Source of the DNA: DATGXB01 sp035298905
GTDB lineage: Bacteria > Cyanobacteriota > Cyanobacteriia > Cyanobacteriales > Nostocaceae
Reading direction: 5' to 3'
Length of the DNA: 5,191 nt
Assembly (NCBI GenBank): GCA_035298905.1
Contig: DATGXQ010000258.1
Location: 1 to 5,191, forward strand
A program made the position numbers and the translations under genes. Numbering within the stretch: the first letter of the stretch is position 1; each line of letters begins with the position of its first letter. The notes beneath the pieces are model-generated. The model did not search any database and was not told the origin of the DNA. It saw nothing but the letters and a program-made list of their open reading frames with translations. Shown in pieces: positions 1-5,124 of the stretch.

Positions 1-141
1 GAAATGATTAACTCATTTGTTAGAGCTTATGATTTAGGTGGCACAGTTTACCACGGAAAAAGCAGCTACCCAAATCTAGAAGACGCTTTCCAAGACTTAG
101 AAACAGCCATTAAACAATATATAGAAGATTTGGGAATTTAA
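1..141 (+). CDS. Small hypothetical protein, 3' end only
   Basis: Frame 1 is open from the window edge to the TAA at 139-141, giving 46 visible residues that end KQYIEDLGI. The start is probably outside the window; an ATG at position 4 is in frame but cannot be judged without upstream sequence. The visible part reads FVRAYDLGGTVYHGKSSY and then a likely amphipathic helix rich in Glu, Asp and Leu. The pattern (aromatic/Arg-Ala-Tyr-Asp, Gly-Gly, Tyr/Trp-x-Gly-Lys, then an acidic helix) resembles short cyanobacterial proteins of unknown function as I remember them, but I cannot name a family. There are no membrane segments or catalytic motifs. It is separated from the next gene by 586 bp of repeat-rich DNA, so it is not in an operon with the Uma2 gene. 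Function unknown. Confidence 0.6.
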   Translation, partial: EMINSFVRAYDLGGTVYHGKSSYPNLEDAFQDLETAIKQYIEDLGI

Positions 142-206
142 CCAAACTCACAAAAACAGTTTTATTTAAAACATCCATCAGCGTAAAACATCCCCTTTCC
201 CCCTGT

Positions 207-332
207 GAACAGGAAAATTGGTGTTCCGAACAGGAAAGTTGGTGTTCCAAACACGAAAACTTCACCTTTGAACTCGACACTTCGACCCTAAAGCTCGGAA
301 CTTCGACCCTAAAGCTCGAAAAATAAAGCTTT
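207..332. repeat. Degenerate 21-bp tandem array, six units
   Basis: Six consecutive 21-bp units start at 207, 228, 249, 270, 291 and 312. Units 1 and 2 differ at one base (GAACAGGAAA-A/G-TTGGTGTTCC). Units 4 and 5 share ACTTCGACCCTA at their ends, and units 4-6 share CTCG near their starts; unit 3 is intermediate. Weaker echoes at 186-206 and 333-353 suggest the array was once longer. The period equals seven codons: the + frame from GTG at 205 reads NRKIGVP then NRKVGVP before drifting to a stop, and one minus frame stays open across the whole array but I found no convincing start for it. I treat it as a non-coding intergenic repeat, possibly a decayed coding repeat. Confidence 0.8.
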
Positions 333-401
333 GAGTTGGGAATATCAAGCTGTTACTCTTAATATCCATTTCGTTCTTATGGTCTGGATGGGAGTGAATT
401 G

Positions 402-476
402 AACAAGGCTCTGCCTTTTGTTAAAGTGGAAAGAGAACCTCTGGAGAGCATTCCTAGCCAGAGACAAGGAACAAGA
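402..476. repeat. Palindromic interspersed repeat element with two hairpins
   Basis: The first hairpin is at 402-422, where AACAAGGC pairs with GCC(TT)TTGTT: eight pairs around a TCT loop with a two-base bulge. The second pairs CTCTGG (439-444) with CCAGAG (458-463) and is followed by ACAAGGAACAAGA. The order of a 'GGCTCTGCC' palindrome, then 'CCTCTGG ... ATTCC ... CCAGAGAC', then a 'GGAACRAG' end matches, from memory, a dispersed palindromic repeat frequent between genes of Nostoc and Anabaena. The hairpins are visible here; family membership is recollection and cannot be tested without a genome search. No U-tract follows either stem, so this is not a simple terminator. Confidence 0.5.
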
Positions 477-493
477 TATTTAATAAAATGTAA

Positions 494-528
494 GGATTCA
501 GAATCCAGAATCCAGAATTCAGAATTAA
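494..528. repeat. Heptamer tandem repeat, GAATYCA x5
   Basis: Five 7-bp units lie head to tail: GGATTCA, GAATCCA, GAATCCA, GAATTCA, GAATTAA. This is the style of the short tandemly repeated repetitive (STRR) sequences described in heterocystous cyanobacteria. It forms a loose inverted pair with the heptamers at 609-630. Confidence 0.75.
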
Positions 529-608
529 AGAGAATTTGAGAATCAAGCTAAATGATTACCACCCAATGTGACCAATATCTGTTCTTTGAGTGATAACTAT
601 TCTGGCTA

Positions 609-630
609 CTGACTCCTGACTCCTGAATTC
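609..630. repeat. Heptamer tandem repeat, CTGACTC-type x3
   Basis: Two exact CTGACTC units (609-615, 616-622) are followed by CTGAATT and a final C. The terminal CTGAATTC is the reverse complement of GAATTCAG at 515-522, so this tract is an inverted relative of the heptamers at 494-528. About 80 bp of unique sequence (529-608), in which I see no gene or motif, lies between the two. Confidence 0.65.
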
Positions 631-631
631 T

Positions 632-665
632 TACAATAAAATTTATTTCTGAGCCAACTTACAAT
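632..665 (+). promoter_or_regulatory. Possible promoter -10 boxes for the Uma2 gene
   Basis: Two identical TACAAT hexamers, at 632-637 and 660-665, resemble the sigma-70 -10 box (TATAAT). The first has CTGACT (609-614) 17 bp upstream, a 4-of-6 match to TTGACA. The second has no good -35 box. Either would give a leader of roughly 60-90 nt. In such AT-rich DNA, chance matches are likely. Confidence 0.22.
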
Positions 666-710
666 TATTAAAGACCCGATTAATTAACTAATTAAAATTT
701 ATTTCTAAGC
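638..710. repeat. Direct 17-bp duplication upstream of the Uma2 gene
   Basis: AAAATTTATTTCTGAGC at 638-654 recurs at 694-710 with one change (CTAAGC), a 56-bp offset. The second copy ends 17 bp before the Uma2 start codon. It may be a local duplication of leader sequence or a repeated regulatory site; the sequence does not decide which. Confidence 0.65.
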
Positions 711-727
711 TATCAACAAATACCAAT

Positions 728-1453
728 ATGCTCCAGTATAATCCTTTGCATTGCTTACCCTCCTCATCGGAGCTACCCGATTCTGATGATACCCCTGTGG
801 ATAACGAACTACAACTTTTAATTCCCTATTTATTATTAGACATTCTGTCCACCATTTGGCAGAGTCGTGAAGATTGGTTTTTTGGCATCAACATGGGAGT
901 TTATTACAATCCTAATAAACCTGCCATTGTTCCTGATGCTTTTCTGAGTTTGGGTGTAGAAAGATTTGTCGGAGAAACCGGACGTTTAAGTTATGTATTT
1001 TGGGAGGAAGATGGCATTCCCCCGATTTTGGCTTTAGAAATTGTTTCTCAAACTTACAATTATGAATATGAACAAAAGAAAATAGATTATGCCGAATTAG
1101 GGATTTTATATTATGTCATTTATGCTCCAACCCGCTTGCGTCGCAAACGCCAAAGATTAGAAGTTTATCGTTTAGTTAATGGCGAATATGCTTTACAAAC
1201 AGGTGAGAAAATTTGGATGCCGGAAATTAGTTTAGGTATTGGTAGAGAACGAGGAACTCATCAAGGTATGACCAGAGAATGGTTATATTGGTATGATGAG
1301 AACGGTAACAGATATCTAACTCCAAACGAGTTAGCAGTTCAGCAAAAGCAACAACTCGAACAAAAAGAACAACAATTAGACCAAACCCAACAAGAACTTC
1401 AAGAACTATTAAATAAATTACAACAGAGAGGAATTGACCCAAATACATTATGA
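728..1453 (+). CDS. Uma2/DUF820 family protein (putative restriction-endonuclease-like nuclease)
   Basis: This 241-residue protein belongs to the Uma2 family, which has a PD-(D/E)xK restriction-endonuclease-like fold and is strongly expanded in cyanobacteria; the biological role of most members is unknown. Visible family marks are PDAFLSLGV with D70, LALEIVS with E104, and K116/K117 followed by DYAELGILYYVIYAP, giving the Asp...Glu...Lys order of a metal-dependent nuclease active site. A basic patch RLRRKRQR (136-143) and a second beta-rich segment (EVYRLVNGEYAL) follow. Residues about 200-233 are a Gln/Glu/Leu-rich heptad stretch predicted to be a coiled coil. The protein closes with LQQRGIDPNTL, like the L-x3-GIxP endings common in cyanobacterial members. 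ATG at 728 is the first start after an in-frame TAA (689-691); no Shine-Dalgarno sequence is evident. There is no signal peptide. The gene stands alone and converges with the RidA fusion gene. Family call strong; catalysis and role inferred. Confidence 0.88.
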   Translation: MLQYNPLHCLPSSSELPDSDDTPVDNELQLLIPYLLLDILSTIWQSREDWFFGINMGVYYNPNKPAIVPDAFLSLGVERFVGETGRLSYVFWEEDGIPPILALEIVSQTYNYEYEQKKIDYAELGILYYVIYAPTRLRRKRQRLEVYRLVNGEYALQTGEKIWMPEISLGIGRERGTHQGMTREWLYWYDENGNRYLTPNELAVQQKQQLEQKEQQLDQTQQELQELLNKLQQRGIDPNTL

Positions 1454-1459
1454 ACTAAA

Positions 1460-1484
1460 AGAGACGTTCCGCCGGAACGTCTCT
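1460..1484 (-). terminator. Perfect 11-bp hairpin; likely terminator for the minus-strand gene
   Basis: AGAGACGTTCC (1460-1470) and GGAACGTCTCT (1474-1484) are perfectly complementary around a GCC loop. Read on the minus strand, the stem runs into TTTT, as an intrinsic terminator does; on the + strand it is followed by AAAAATTG, so it lacks a U-tract for the Uma2 gene, which ends 6 bp earlier. It lies 143 bp past the stop of the minus-strand gene. Palindromes of the AGAGACGTTCC...GGAACGTCTCT type are, from memory, dispersed in cyanobacterial genomes, so it may be an interspersed repeat serving as a terminator. Confidence 0.55.
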
Positions 1485-1520
1485 AAAAATTGAATTGACA
1501 AAATTAACAAAATTACAGCA

Positions 1521-1551
1521 GGGAACAGGGAACAGGGAACAGGGAACAGGG
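1521..1551 (+). repeat. (GGGAACA)4-GGG heptamer array
   Basis: Four exact GGGAACA units and a terminal GGG lie between the convergent genes. Five GGG runs separated by AACA fit the G3N4 G-quadruplex motif on the + strand. Just upstream, ACAAAATTA is repeated twice in tandem (1498-1515). The rest of the gap to 1627 shows nothing I can assign. Confidence 0.85.
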
Positions 1552-1627
1552 TTGAAACTCCTTTAACATCAGGCTTTGTTATGAACGTCTGTACTTCATT
1601 TACCCCAAAAGTGCTGTAATATTTGTT

Positions 1628-2815
1628 TTAACCACCAATAACGGCGATACATTCAATTTCTACTAATACATCTTTTGGCAATCTTGCGGCTTGAACACAA
1701 GCACGAGCCGGGGCTGTTTCTTCTGAGAAATATTTAGCATAAACCGCATTCATGGCGGCGAAATCTTTCATATCAGCTAAGAATACAGTGGTTTTTACCA
1801 CGTCTTCAAAAGTCGCTCCGGCTGCTGTGAGAATGGCTTCAAGATTGGCCATTACTTGCTCAGTTTGTTTAGTGACATCATCAGTATAAAGCACATCACC
1901 AAGACGGGGATCTATAGCTATTTGTCCAGCTACAAATAACATTTGACCAGATGCGAGAATGGCTTGATTATATGGCCCAACTGGTGCGGGTGCTTTATCT
2001 GTGCGAATAACTTGACGTGTCATAAGATTCTCTTTTGCTAAAGGTGCTTGTTGTTTACCAATTTCCGTAAAATCTGATGTTGGCTGGTAAACTTCTCCAT
2101 CTGGCATTATCGCACCTGTTAGGTCTGCATTTCTAAAGGTCGCACCATAAATATTTGCACCGATTAAGTTTGCTTTCTTCAGATTTGCACCATCGAAATC
2201 TGCTCCTATTAAGTTAGCATTTAAAAGACTAGCTCTTTCTAAATTTGCTCTTTGTAGAGAAGCATATTTGAGGTTTACTTGTCCCAAATATACTCCAACT
2301 AAATCCGCATCAGCTAAATTTATACTTGACAAATTAGATTTTTCTAAAGTTACTCCCCTCAATTTTGCTTTTTGAAGATTAGCATTTTCAAGTGATGCGC
2401 TGGAGAGATCAGCCTGACTAAAGTTAGTTTCTATTAAGCTTGCTCCACCTAGATTTGCATTGCTAAGATTAGCTCTACTCAAATTGGCTTTGTCTAAGTT
2501 GGCATTACTTAAATTGGCACTACTTAAGTTTGCTCCTGATAAATTTGCACCACTAATATCAGCCCAACTCAAATTAACTGAACTACCTTCTATCAAACCC
2601 AGATTAGCATTTATAAGACAAGCTCTATTGAAATAGGCACTATTGATTCTAGCTTTCGTCAAATCTACTTCACTTAAATCAGAACCCGTCAAATTGGAAT
2701 TATAAAAGTCTATCTCTTTTAAATCTGCTCCTTTTAGCTCTACTCCTCTCAAGTTGATACTCTGAAATTTCCGTTGTCCACCAGCGTATTTTTCTAAAAT
2801 TTCTTCAGCTTCCAT
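1628..2815 (-). CDS. Pentapeptide-repeat protein fused to RidA (enamine/imine deaminase)
   Basis: One open frame encodes 395 residues from ATG at 2815. Residues 1-17 (MEAEEILEKYAGG...) are the short helical lead-in seen in many cyanobacterial pentapeptide proteins. Residues about 18-236 are about 43 pentapeptides of A(N/D)Lxx type in nearly perfect register (for example NLSGANLSSANLSNANLDKA), expected to fold as a right-handed quadrilateral beta-helix. A linker of about 28 residues, beginning IMPDGEVYQPTSDF, leads to residues 265-395, a full-length RidA/YjgF/UK114 domain starting MTRQVIRTDKAPAPVGPYNQ. RidA deaminates reactive 2-aminoacrylate and related enamines/imines produced by PLP enzymes. 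The residues expected to match E. coli Arg105 and Glu120 are present: R371 in PARACVQAARLPKD and E386 in VEIECIAV. RidA is normally a free trimer of about 130 residues, so the fusion is unusual. An in-frame TTG at 2947 would add 44 residues, but these read through a palindromic repeat. No signal peptide; probably cytosolic. It follows the Nudix gene on the same strand. Confidence 0.85.
   Translation of the reverse strand: MEAEEILEKYAGGQRKFQSINLRGVELKGADLKEIDFYNSNLTGSDLSEVDLTKARINSAYFNRACLINANLGLIEGSSVNLSWADISGANLSGANLSSANLSNANLDKANLSRANLSNANLGGASLIETNFSQADLSSASLENANLQKAKLRGVTLEKSNLSSINLADADLVGVYLGQVNLKYASLQRANLERASLLNANLIGADFDGANLKKANLIGANIYGATFRNADLTGAIMPDGEVYQPTSDFTEIGKQQAPLAKENLMTRQVIRTDKAPAPVGPYNQAILASGQMLFVAGQIAIDPRLGDVLYTDDVTKQTEQVMANLEAILTAAGATFEDVVKTTVFLADMKDFAAMNAVYAKYFSEETAPARACVQAARLPKDVLVEIECIAVIGG
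2021..2036 (-). promoter_or_regulatory. Possible internal translation start for a free RidA
   Basis: Within the fused frame, ATG at 2023-2021 falls exactly where stand-alone RidA proteins begin (MTRQVIRTDK). It is preceded by AAAAGAGAA (2036-2028), a weak purine-rich ribosome-binding site about 6 nt away. Use of this start would give a normal 131-residue RidA (1628-2023). Use of both starts would give two products from one message. This is inference from position and spacing only. Confidence 0.35.
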
Positions 2816-2842
2816 ATAATCACCAGTAGATATCTTTACATC

Positions 2843-2848
2843 AGTATA
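2843..2848 (-). promoter_or_regulatory. Possible -10 box for the pentapeptide-RidA gene
   Basis: TATACT on the minus strand lies 27 bp upstream of the ATG at 2815 and resembles a -10 element. I see no convincing -35 box at 16-18 bp, so support is weak. Confidence 0.2.
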
Positions 2849-2907
2849 AAATGTAATGATTTTCTCTGGTGACGAAATATCACTGTTTTCTCTTGATTCA
2901 TACGTGA

Positions 2908-2928
2908 GGACATGGCATTGCCATGTCC
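2908..2928. repeat. Perfect palindrome GGACATGGC-att-GCCATGTCC
   Basis: Nine base pairs (2908-2916 with 2920-2928) close a 3-nt loop between the Nudix stop and the pentapeptide-RidA start. Followed by CTACA, it matches in form a short palindrome that I recall as widely scattered between cyanobacterial genes. It has no U-tract on either strand, so I call it an interspersed repeat rather than a terminator, though it could stabilise or attenuate a Nudix-RidA transcript. Confidence 0.65.
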
Positions 2929-2964
2929 CTACAGATTTTGGATACAAATGAAAAAGGTGTTTGT

Positions 2965-3393
2965 TTAACCTAATCTTGGTCTGATGCCATAGTTTCGGTA
3001 TCGGAGATAATCTTGCAAAATGCGATCGTGGTCAAAACATAAATTATTTGGTATATTCCAAGGTTCAAAAATTCCTACTCCTTTGGCATCGTCTCCCGCT
3101 AGAGGTTGACCGGTGGCTGAGGCGAGAAAAACTATACTGATGGTATGTTGGCGGGGGTCGCGGCTGGGGTCAGAATAAACTAAAAACTGTTCAATTAATT
3201 CTATTTTTAACCCGATTTCTTCTTCTGCTTCTCTTCTGGCTGCTGTTTCTACGGGTTCACCATAATCTACAAAGCCACCGGGAATAGCCCAACCTAAAGG
3301 GGGGTTATGTCGTTCAATGAGGATGATTGGTCGATGGGGGCGATCGATCAATTCGATAATAATATCTACTGTAGGTGCTGGATTTCGGTACAT
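2965..3393 (-). CDS. Nudix hydrolase, ADP-ribose pyrophosphatase-like
   Basis: The 142-residue protein carries a complete Nudix box, G40-x5-E46-x7-R54-E-x-x-E-E-x-G61-L62 (GFVDYGEPVETAARREAEEE...), which binds the metal and positions the diphosphate for hydrolysis of nucleoside-diphosphate-X compounds. The preceding PPLGWAIPGGFVDYGE and the later VYSDPSRDPRQHTIS are typical of the ADP-ribose pyrophosphatase-like group (COG1051), which cleaves ADP-ribose to AMP and ribose 5-phosphate. Substrate preference within Nudix enzymes is hard to predict, so ADP-ribose is a family-level guess; NADH or oxidised nucleotides remain possible. Length is usual for a single Nudix domain. The start is well fixed: ATG at 3393 is preceded by an in-frame TGA at 3402-3400. 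There is no clear ribosome-binding site. It is divergent from malQ across 118 bp. The pentapeptide-RidA gene follows on the same strand after 149 bp, so co-transcription is possible. Confidence 0.9.
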   Translation of the reverse strand: MYRNPAPTVDIIIELIDRPHRPIILIERHNPPLGWAIPGGFVDYGEPVETAARREAEEEIGLKIELIEQFLVYSDPSRDPRQHTISIVFLASATGQPLAGDDAKGVGIFEPWNIPNNLCFDHDRILQDYLRYRNYGIRPRLG

Positions 3394-3511
3394 TTTTGGT
3401 CAGCTTTAAGATGAGGGGGATGCCCACAATCGTCATTATCATGATACATTCAAGGCGATGACGAAACGCCCGCTTTCCGCGATCGCTTCCTGTTAACATT
3501 CCAGGTTAAGT
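3394..3511. promoter_or_regulatory. Divergent promoter region between the Nudix gene and malQ
   Basis: Both genes must be transcribed from this 118-bp gap unless read through from outside. It holds a perfect 10-bp palindrome TATCATGATA (3437-3446), an 8-bp palindrome TGTTAACA (3491-3498) and a HIP1 octamer GCGATCGC (3479-3486). TATCAT on the minus strand (3447-3442) resembles a -10 box, but no matching -35 is clear. The malQ ATG is preceded by AGG (3503-3505) 6 nt upstream, a weak ribosome-binding site. Region assignment is firm from gene orientation; individual sites are tentative. Confidence 0.5.
3479..3486. repeat. HIP1 octamer GCGATCGC
   Basis: This is an exact copy of the highly iterated palindrome HIP1, over-represented in many cyanobacterial genomes. 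One-off variants occur nearby at about 3021 (GCGATCGT) and 3340 (GCGATCGA). Confidence 0.9.
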
Positions 3512-5017
3512 ATGCCTTTTCCGAGATCAAGTGGCATTTTGCTACATCCTAGTTCTTTTCCCAGTCGCTTTGGTATTGGGGATTTAGGTTCACAAGCTTA
3601 TCAGTTTATTGATTTTCTGCAAGCAAGTTACCAGCAATATTGGCAGGTTTTACCTTTGGGGCCTACTGGTTACGGTAACTCTCCTTATATGTCTTATTCG
3701 GCAATGGCTGGTAATCACCTGCTGATTAGTCCAGATCAGCTAGTCAAGGAAGGTTTGTTGACTGAAGAAGACTTTGCTAATTTACCAGTTTTTCCTACTG
3801 ATCAGGTAGATTTTGAACAAGTTATACCGCTTAAGGTACATCTGCTCAAAAAAGCCTGTGAAAATTTTAAAACTCAAGCTACGGCTAACCAAAAAAAGGC
3901 TTTTCACCATTTTTGTAATACTAGAGGCTACTGGTTAGATAATTATGCTTTATTTATGGCGCTCAAAGATGCCCATAATGGTGATAGTTGGTATGCTTGG
4001 GAACCAGAATTAGCTAAACGGGAACCTGCGGCTTTAAGGTTAGCAGAAGAAAAGTTAACAGCAGAAATCTTTTATTACAAATTTATTGAGTATGAGTTTT
4101 TCCGTCAGTGGTCGGAACTAAAACAATATGCCAATGATAAAGGTGTAGAAATTATTGGTGATATTCCCATTTATGTTGCCCATGATAGTGCTGATGTCTG
4201 GGCAAATCCTGAAGTTTTTGCTTTAGATGAGGAAACAGGAGAAGCGGCTTTAATGGCTGGTGTTCCACCTGATTACTTTAGTGCTACTGGTCAGTTGTGG
4301 GGTAATCCTGTTTATAACTGGGAAGTGTTGGAAAAACAGGAGTTCCAATGGTGGATACAACGATTTGCAGCGATGCTGGATTATTTAGATATCATCCGCA
4401 TTGACCATTTCCGGGGCTTTGAGGCTTACTGGGCTATTCCTAAAGGTGAAACTACTGCTATCAATGGTAAATGGATTAAAGCTCCAGGGGAGGCTTTATT
4501 TGAGACCATGAAGCGGAAGTTGGGTAAATTACCAGTTTTAGCGGAAGATTTGGGAGTAATTACGCCAGAGGTAGAACAGTTACGGGATCAGTTTGAGTTT
4601 CCAGGGATGAAGGTTTTACAATTTGCCTTTGGTTCTGATCCTGGTAATCCATTTTTACCTTTTAATCACTCCAGAAATGCGGTAGTTTATACCGGGACTC
4701 ACGATAATAATACAACTGTGGGCTGGTATAGCACAGCCAATGATTGGGAAAAGCGGAATTTGTCTTTATATTTAGGCGGAATTAGTGCCGATGGTGTTCA
4801 CTGGGATTTCATTCGTTTAGCTCTCAGTTCGATCGCCAATCAAGCGATCATTCCTCTACAAGATGTTCTAGGTTTGGGAAGTGAAGCGCGAATGAATTTC
4901 CCTAGTACATCTGAGGGTAACTGGGGATGGCGTTATCAGCCTGGTGTATTGACTGGGGAATTGAGCGATCGCCTCAAAAATTTGACTCAGCTTTTTGGAC
5001 GCGCACCACAAAGGTAA
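3512..5017 (+). CDS. malQ: 4-alpha-glucanotransferase (amylomaltase, GH77)
   Basis: MalQ (disproportionating enzyme) transfers alpha-1,4-glucan segments between maltodextrins and releases glucose, working in the cytosol in glycogen and maltodextrin turnover. The 501-residue length is normal for bacterial GH77. The N-terminus has the family signature RSSGILLHPSSFPSRFGIGD and then WQVLPLGPTGYGNSPYMSYS. The catalytic set of the alpha-amylase clan is complete: nucleophile D298 in IRIDHFRGF, acid/base E345 in LAEDLG, and the third Asp D398 in YTGTHDNNT, matching D293/E340/D395 of the Thermus enzyme. The substrate-loop sequence GVPPDYFSATGQLWGNPVY (251-269) and C-terminal ARMNFPSTSEGNWGWRY are also present. 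ATG at 3512 follows an in-frame TAA at 3494-3496 and a weak AGG ribosome-binding site. It is transcribed away from the Nudix gene with no visible partner downstream in the window. No sign of truncation or transfer; a HIP1 site lies inside the gene. Confidence 0.97.
   Translation: MPFPRSSGILLHPSSFPSRFGIGDLGSQAYQFIDFLQASYQQYWQVLPLGPTGYGNSPYMSYSAMAGNHLLISPDQLVKEGLLTEEDFANLPVFPTDQVDFEQVIPLKVHLLKKACENFKTQATANQKKAFHHFCNTRGYWLDNYALFMALKDAHNGDSWYAWEPELAKREPAALRLAEEKLTAEIFYYKFIEYEFFRQWSELKQYANDKGVEIIGDIPIYVAHDSADVWANPEVFALDEETGEAALMAGVPPDYFSATGQLWGNPVYNWEVLEKQEFQWWIQRFAAMLDYLDIIRIDHFRGFEAYWAIPKGETTAINGKWIKAPGEALFETMKRKLGKLPVLAEDLGVITPEVEQLRDQFEFPGMKVLQFAFGSDPGNPFLPFNHSRNAVVYTGTHDNNTTVGWYSTANDWEKRNLSLYLGGISADGVHWDFIRLALSSIANQAIIPLQDVLGLGSEARMNFPSTSEGNWGWRYQPGVLTGELSDRLKNLTQLFGRAPQR
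4965..4972. repeat. HIP1 octamer GCGATCGC
   Basis: An exact HIP1 palindrome lies inside the 3' end of malQ, encoding part of LSDRLK. It supports a cyanobacterial origin. Confidence 0.9.
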
Positions 5018-5025
5018 GACAAGGG

Positions 5026-5111
5026 GACGCGGTGAAAAGAGACACGGGGACGCGGTGACGCGGTGACGCGGTGAAAAGAGACACGGGGACGCGGTGACGC
5101 GGTGACGCGGT
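5026..5111. repeat. GACGCGGT octamer array with a two-level structure
   Basis: Seven exact GACGCGGT octamers are grouped as one (5026-5033), three (5049-5072) and three (5088-5111). The groups are separated by two identical 15-bp spacers, GAAAAGAGACACGGG (5034-5048, 5073-5087), so the tract is also a 39-bp higher-order repeat. It starts 8 bp after the malQ stop. The GC-rich octamer contrasts with the AT-rich genes around it. The open frames crossing it on the minus strand are repeat artefacts. Confidence 0.9.
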
Positions 5112-5124
5112 GACAAAAAAGATT

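Noticed and set aside
207..332. CRISPR array
   Set aside because: Units abut each other with no unique spacers, and no cas genes are present.
402..422. Terminator for the upstream small gene
   Set aside because: The stem is bulged, has no U-tract and lies 260 bp past the stop codon.
142..727. Missed gene or tRNA in the 586-bp spacer
   Set aside because: No frame with a plausible start and conserved content, and no cloverleaf seen; the stretch is accounted for mostly by repeats, with 333-401 and 529-608 showing nothing assignable.
1227..1448. 73-residue open frame on the minus strand
   Set aside because: It lies wholly antisense to the Uma2 C-terminus and reads low-complexity hydrophobic sequence produced by the Gln-rich codons opposite; no family features.
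3314..3499. 61-residue open frame on the minus strand
   Set aside because: It overlaps the Nudix 5' end in another frame and the divergent promoter; no recognisable motif.
5026..5111. CRISPR array or small coding repeat
   Set aside because: The 15-bp spacers are identical, not unique, and the octamer length breaks any reading frame.
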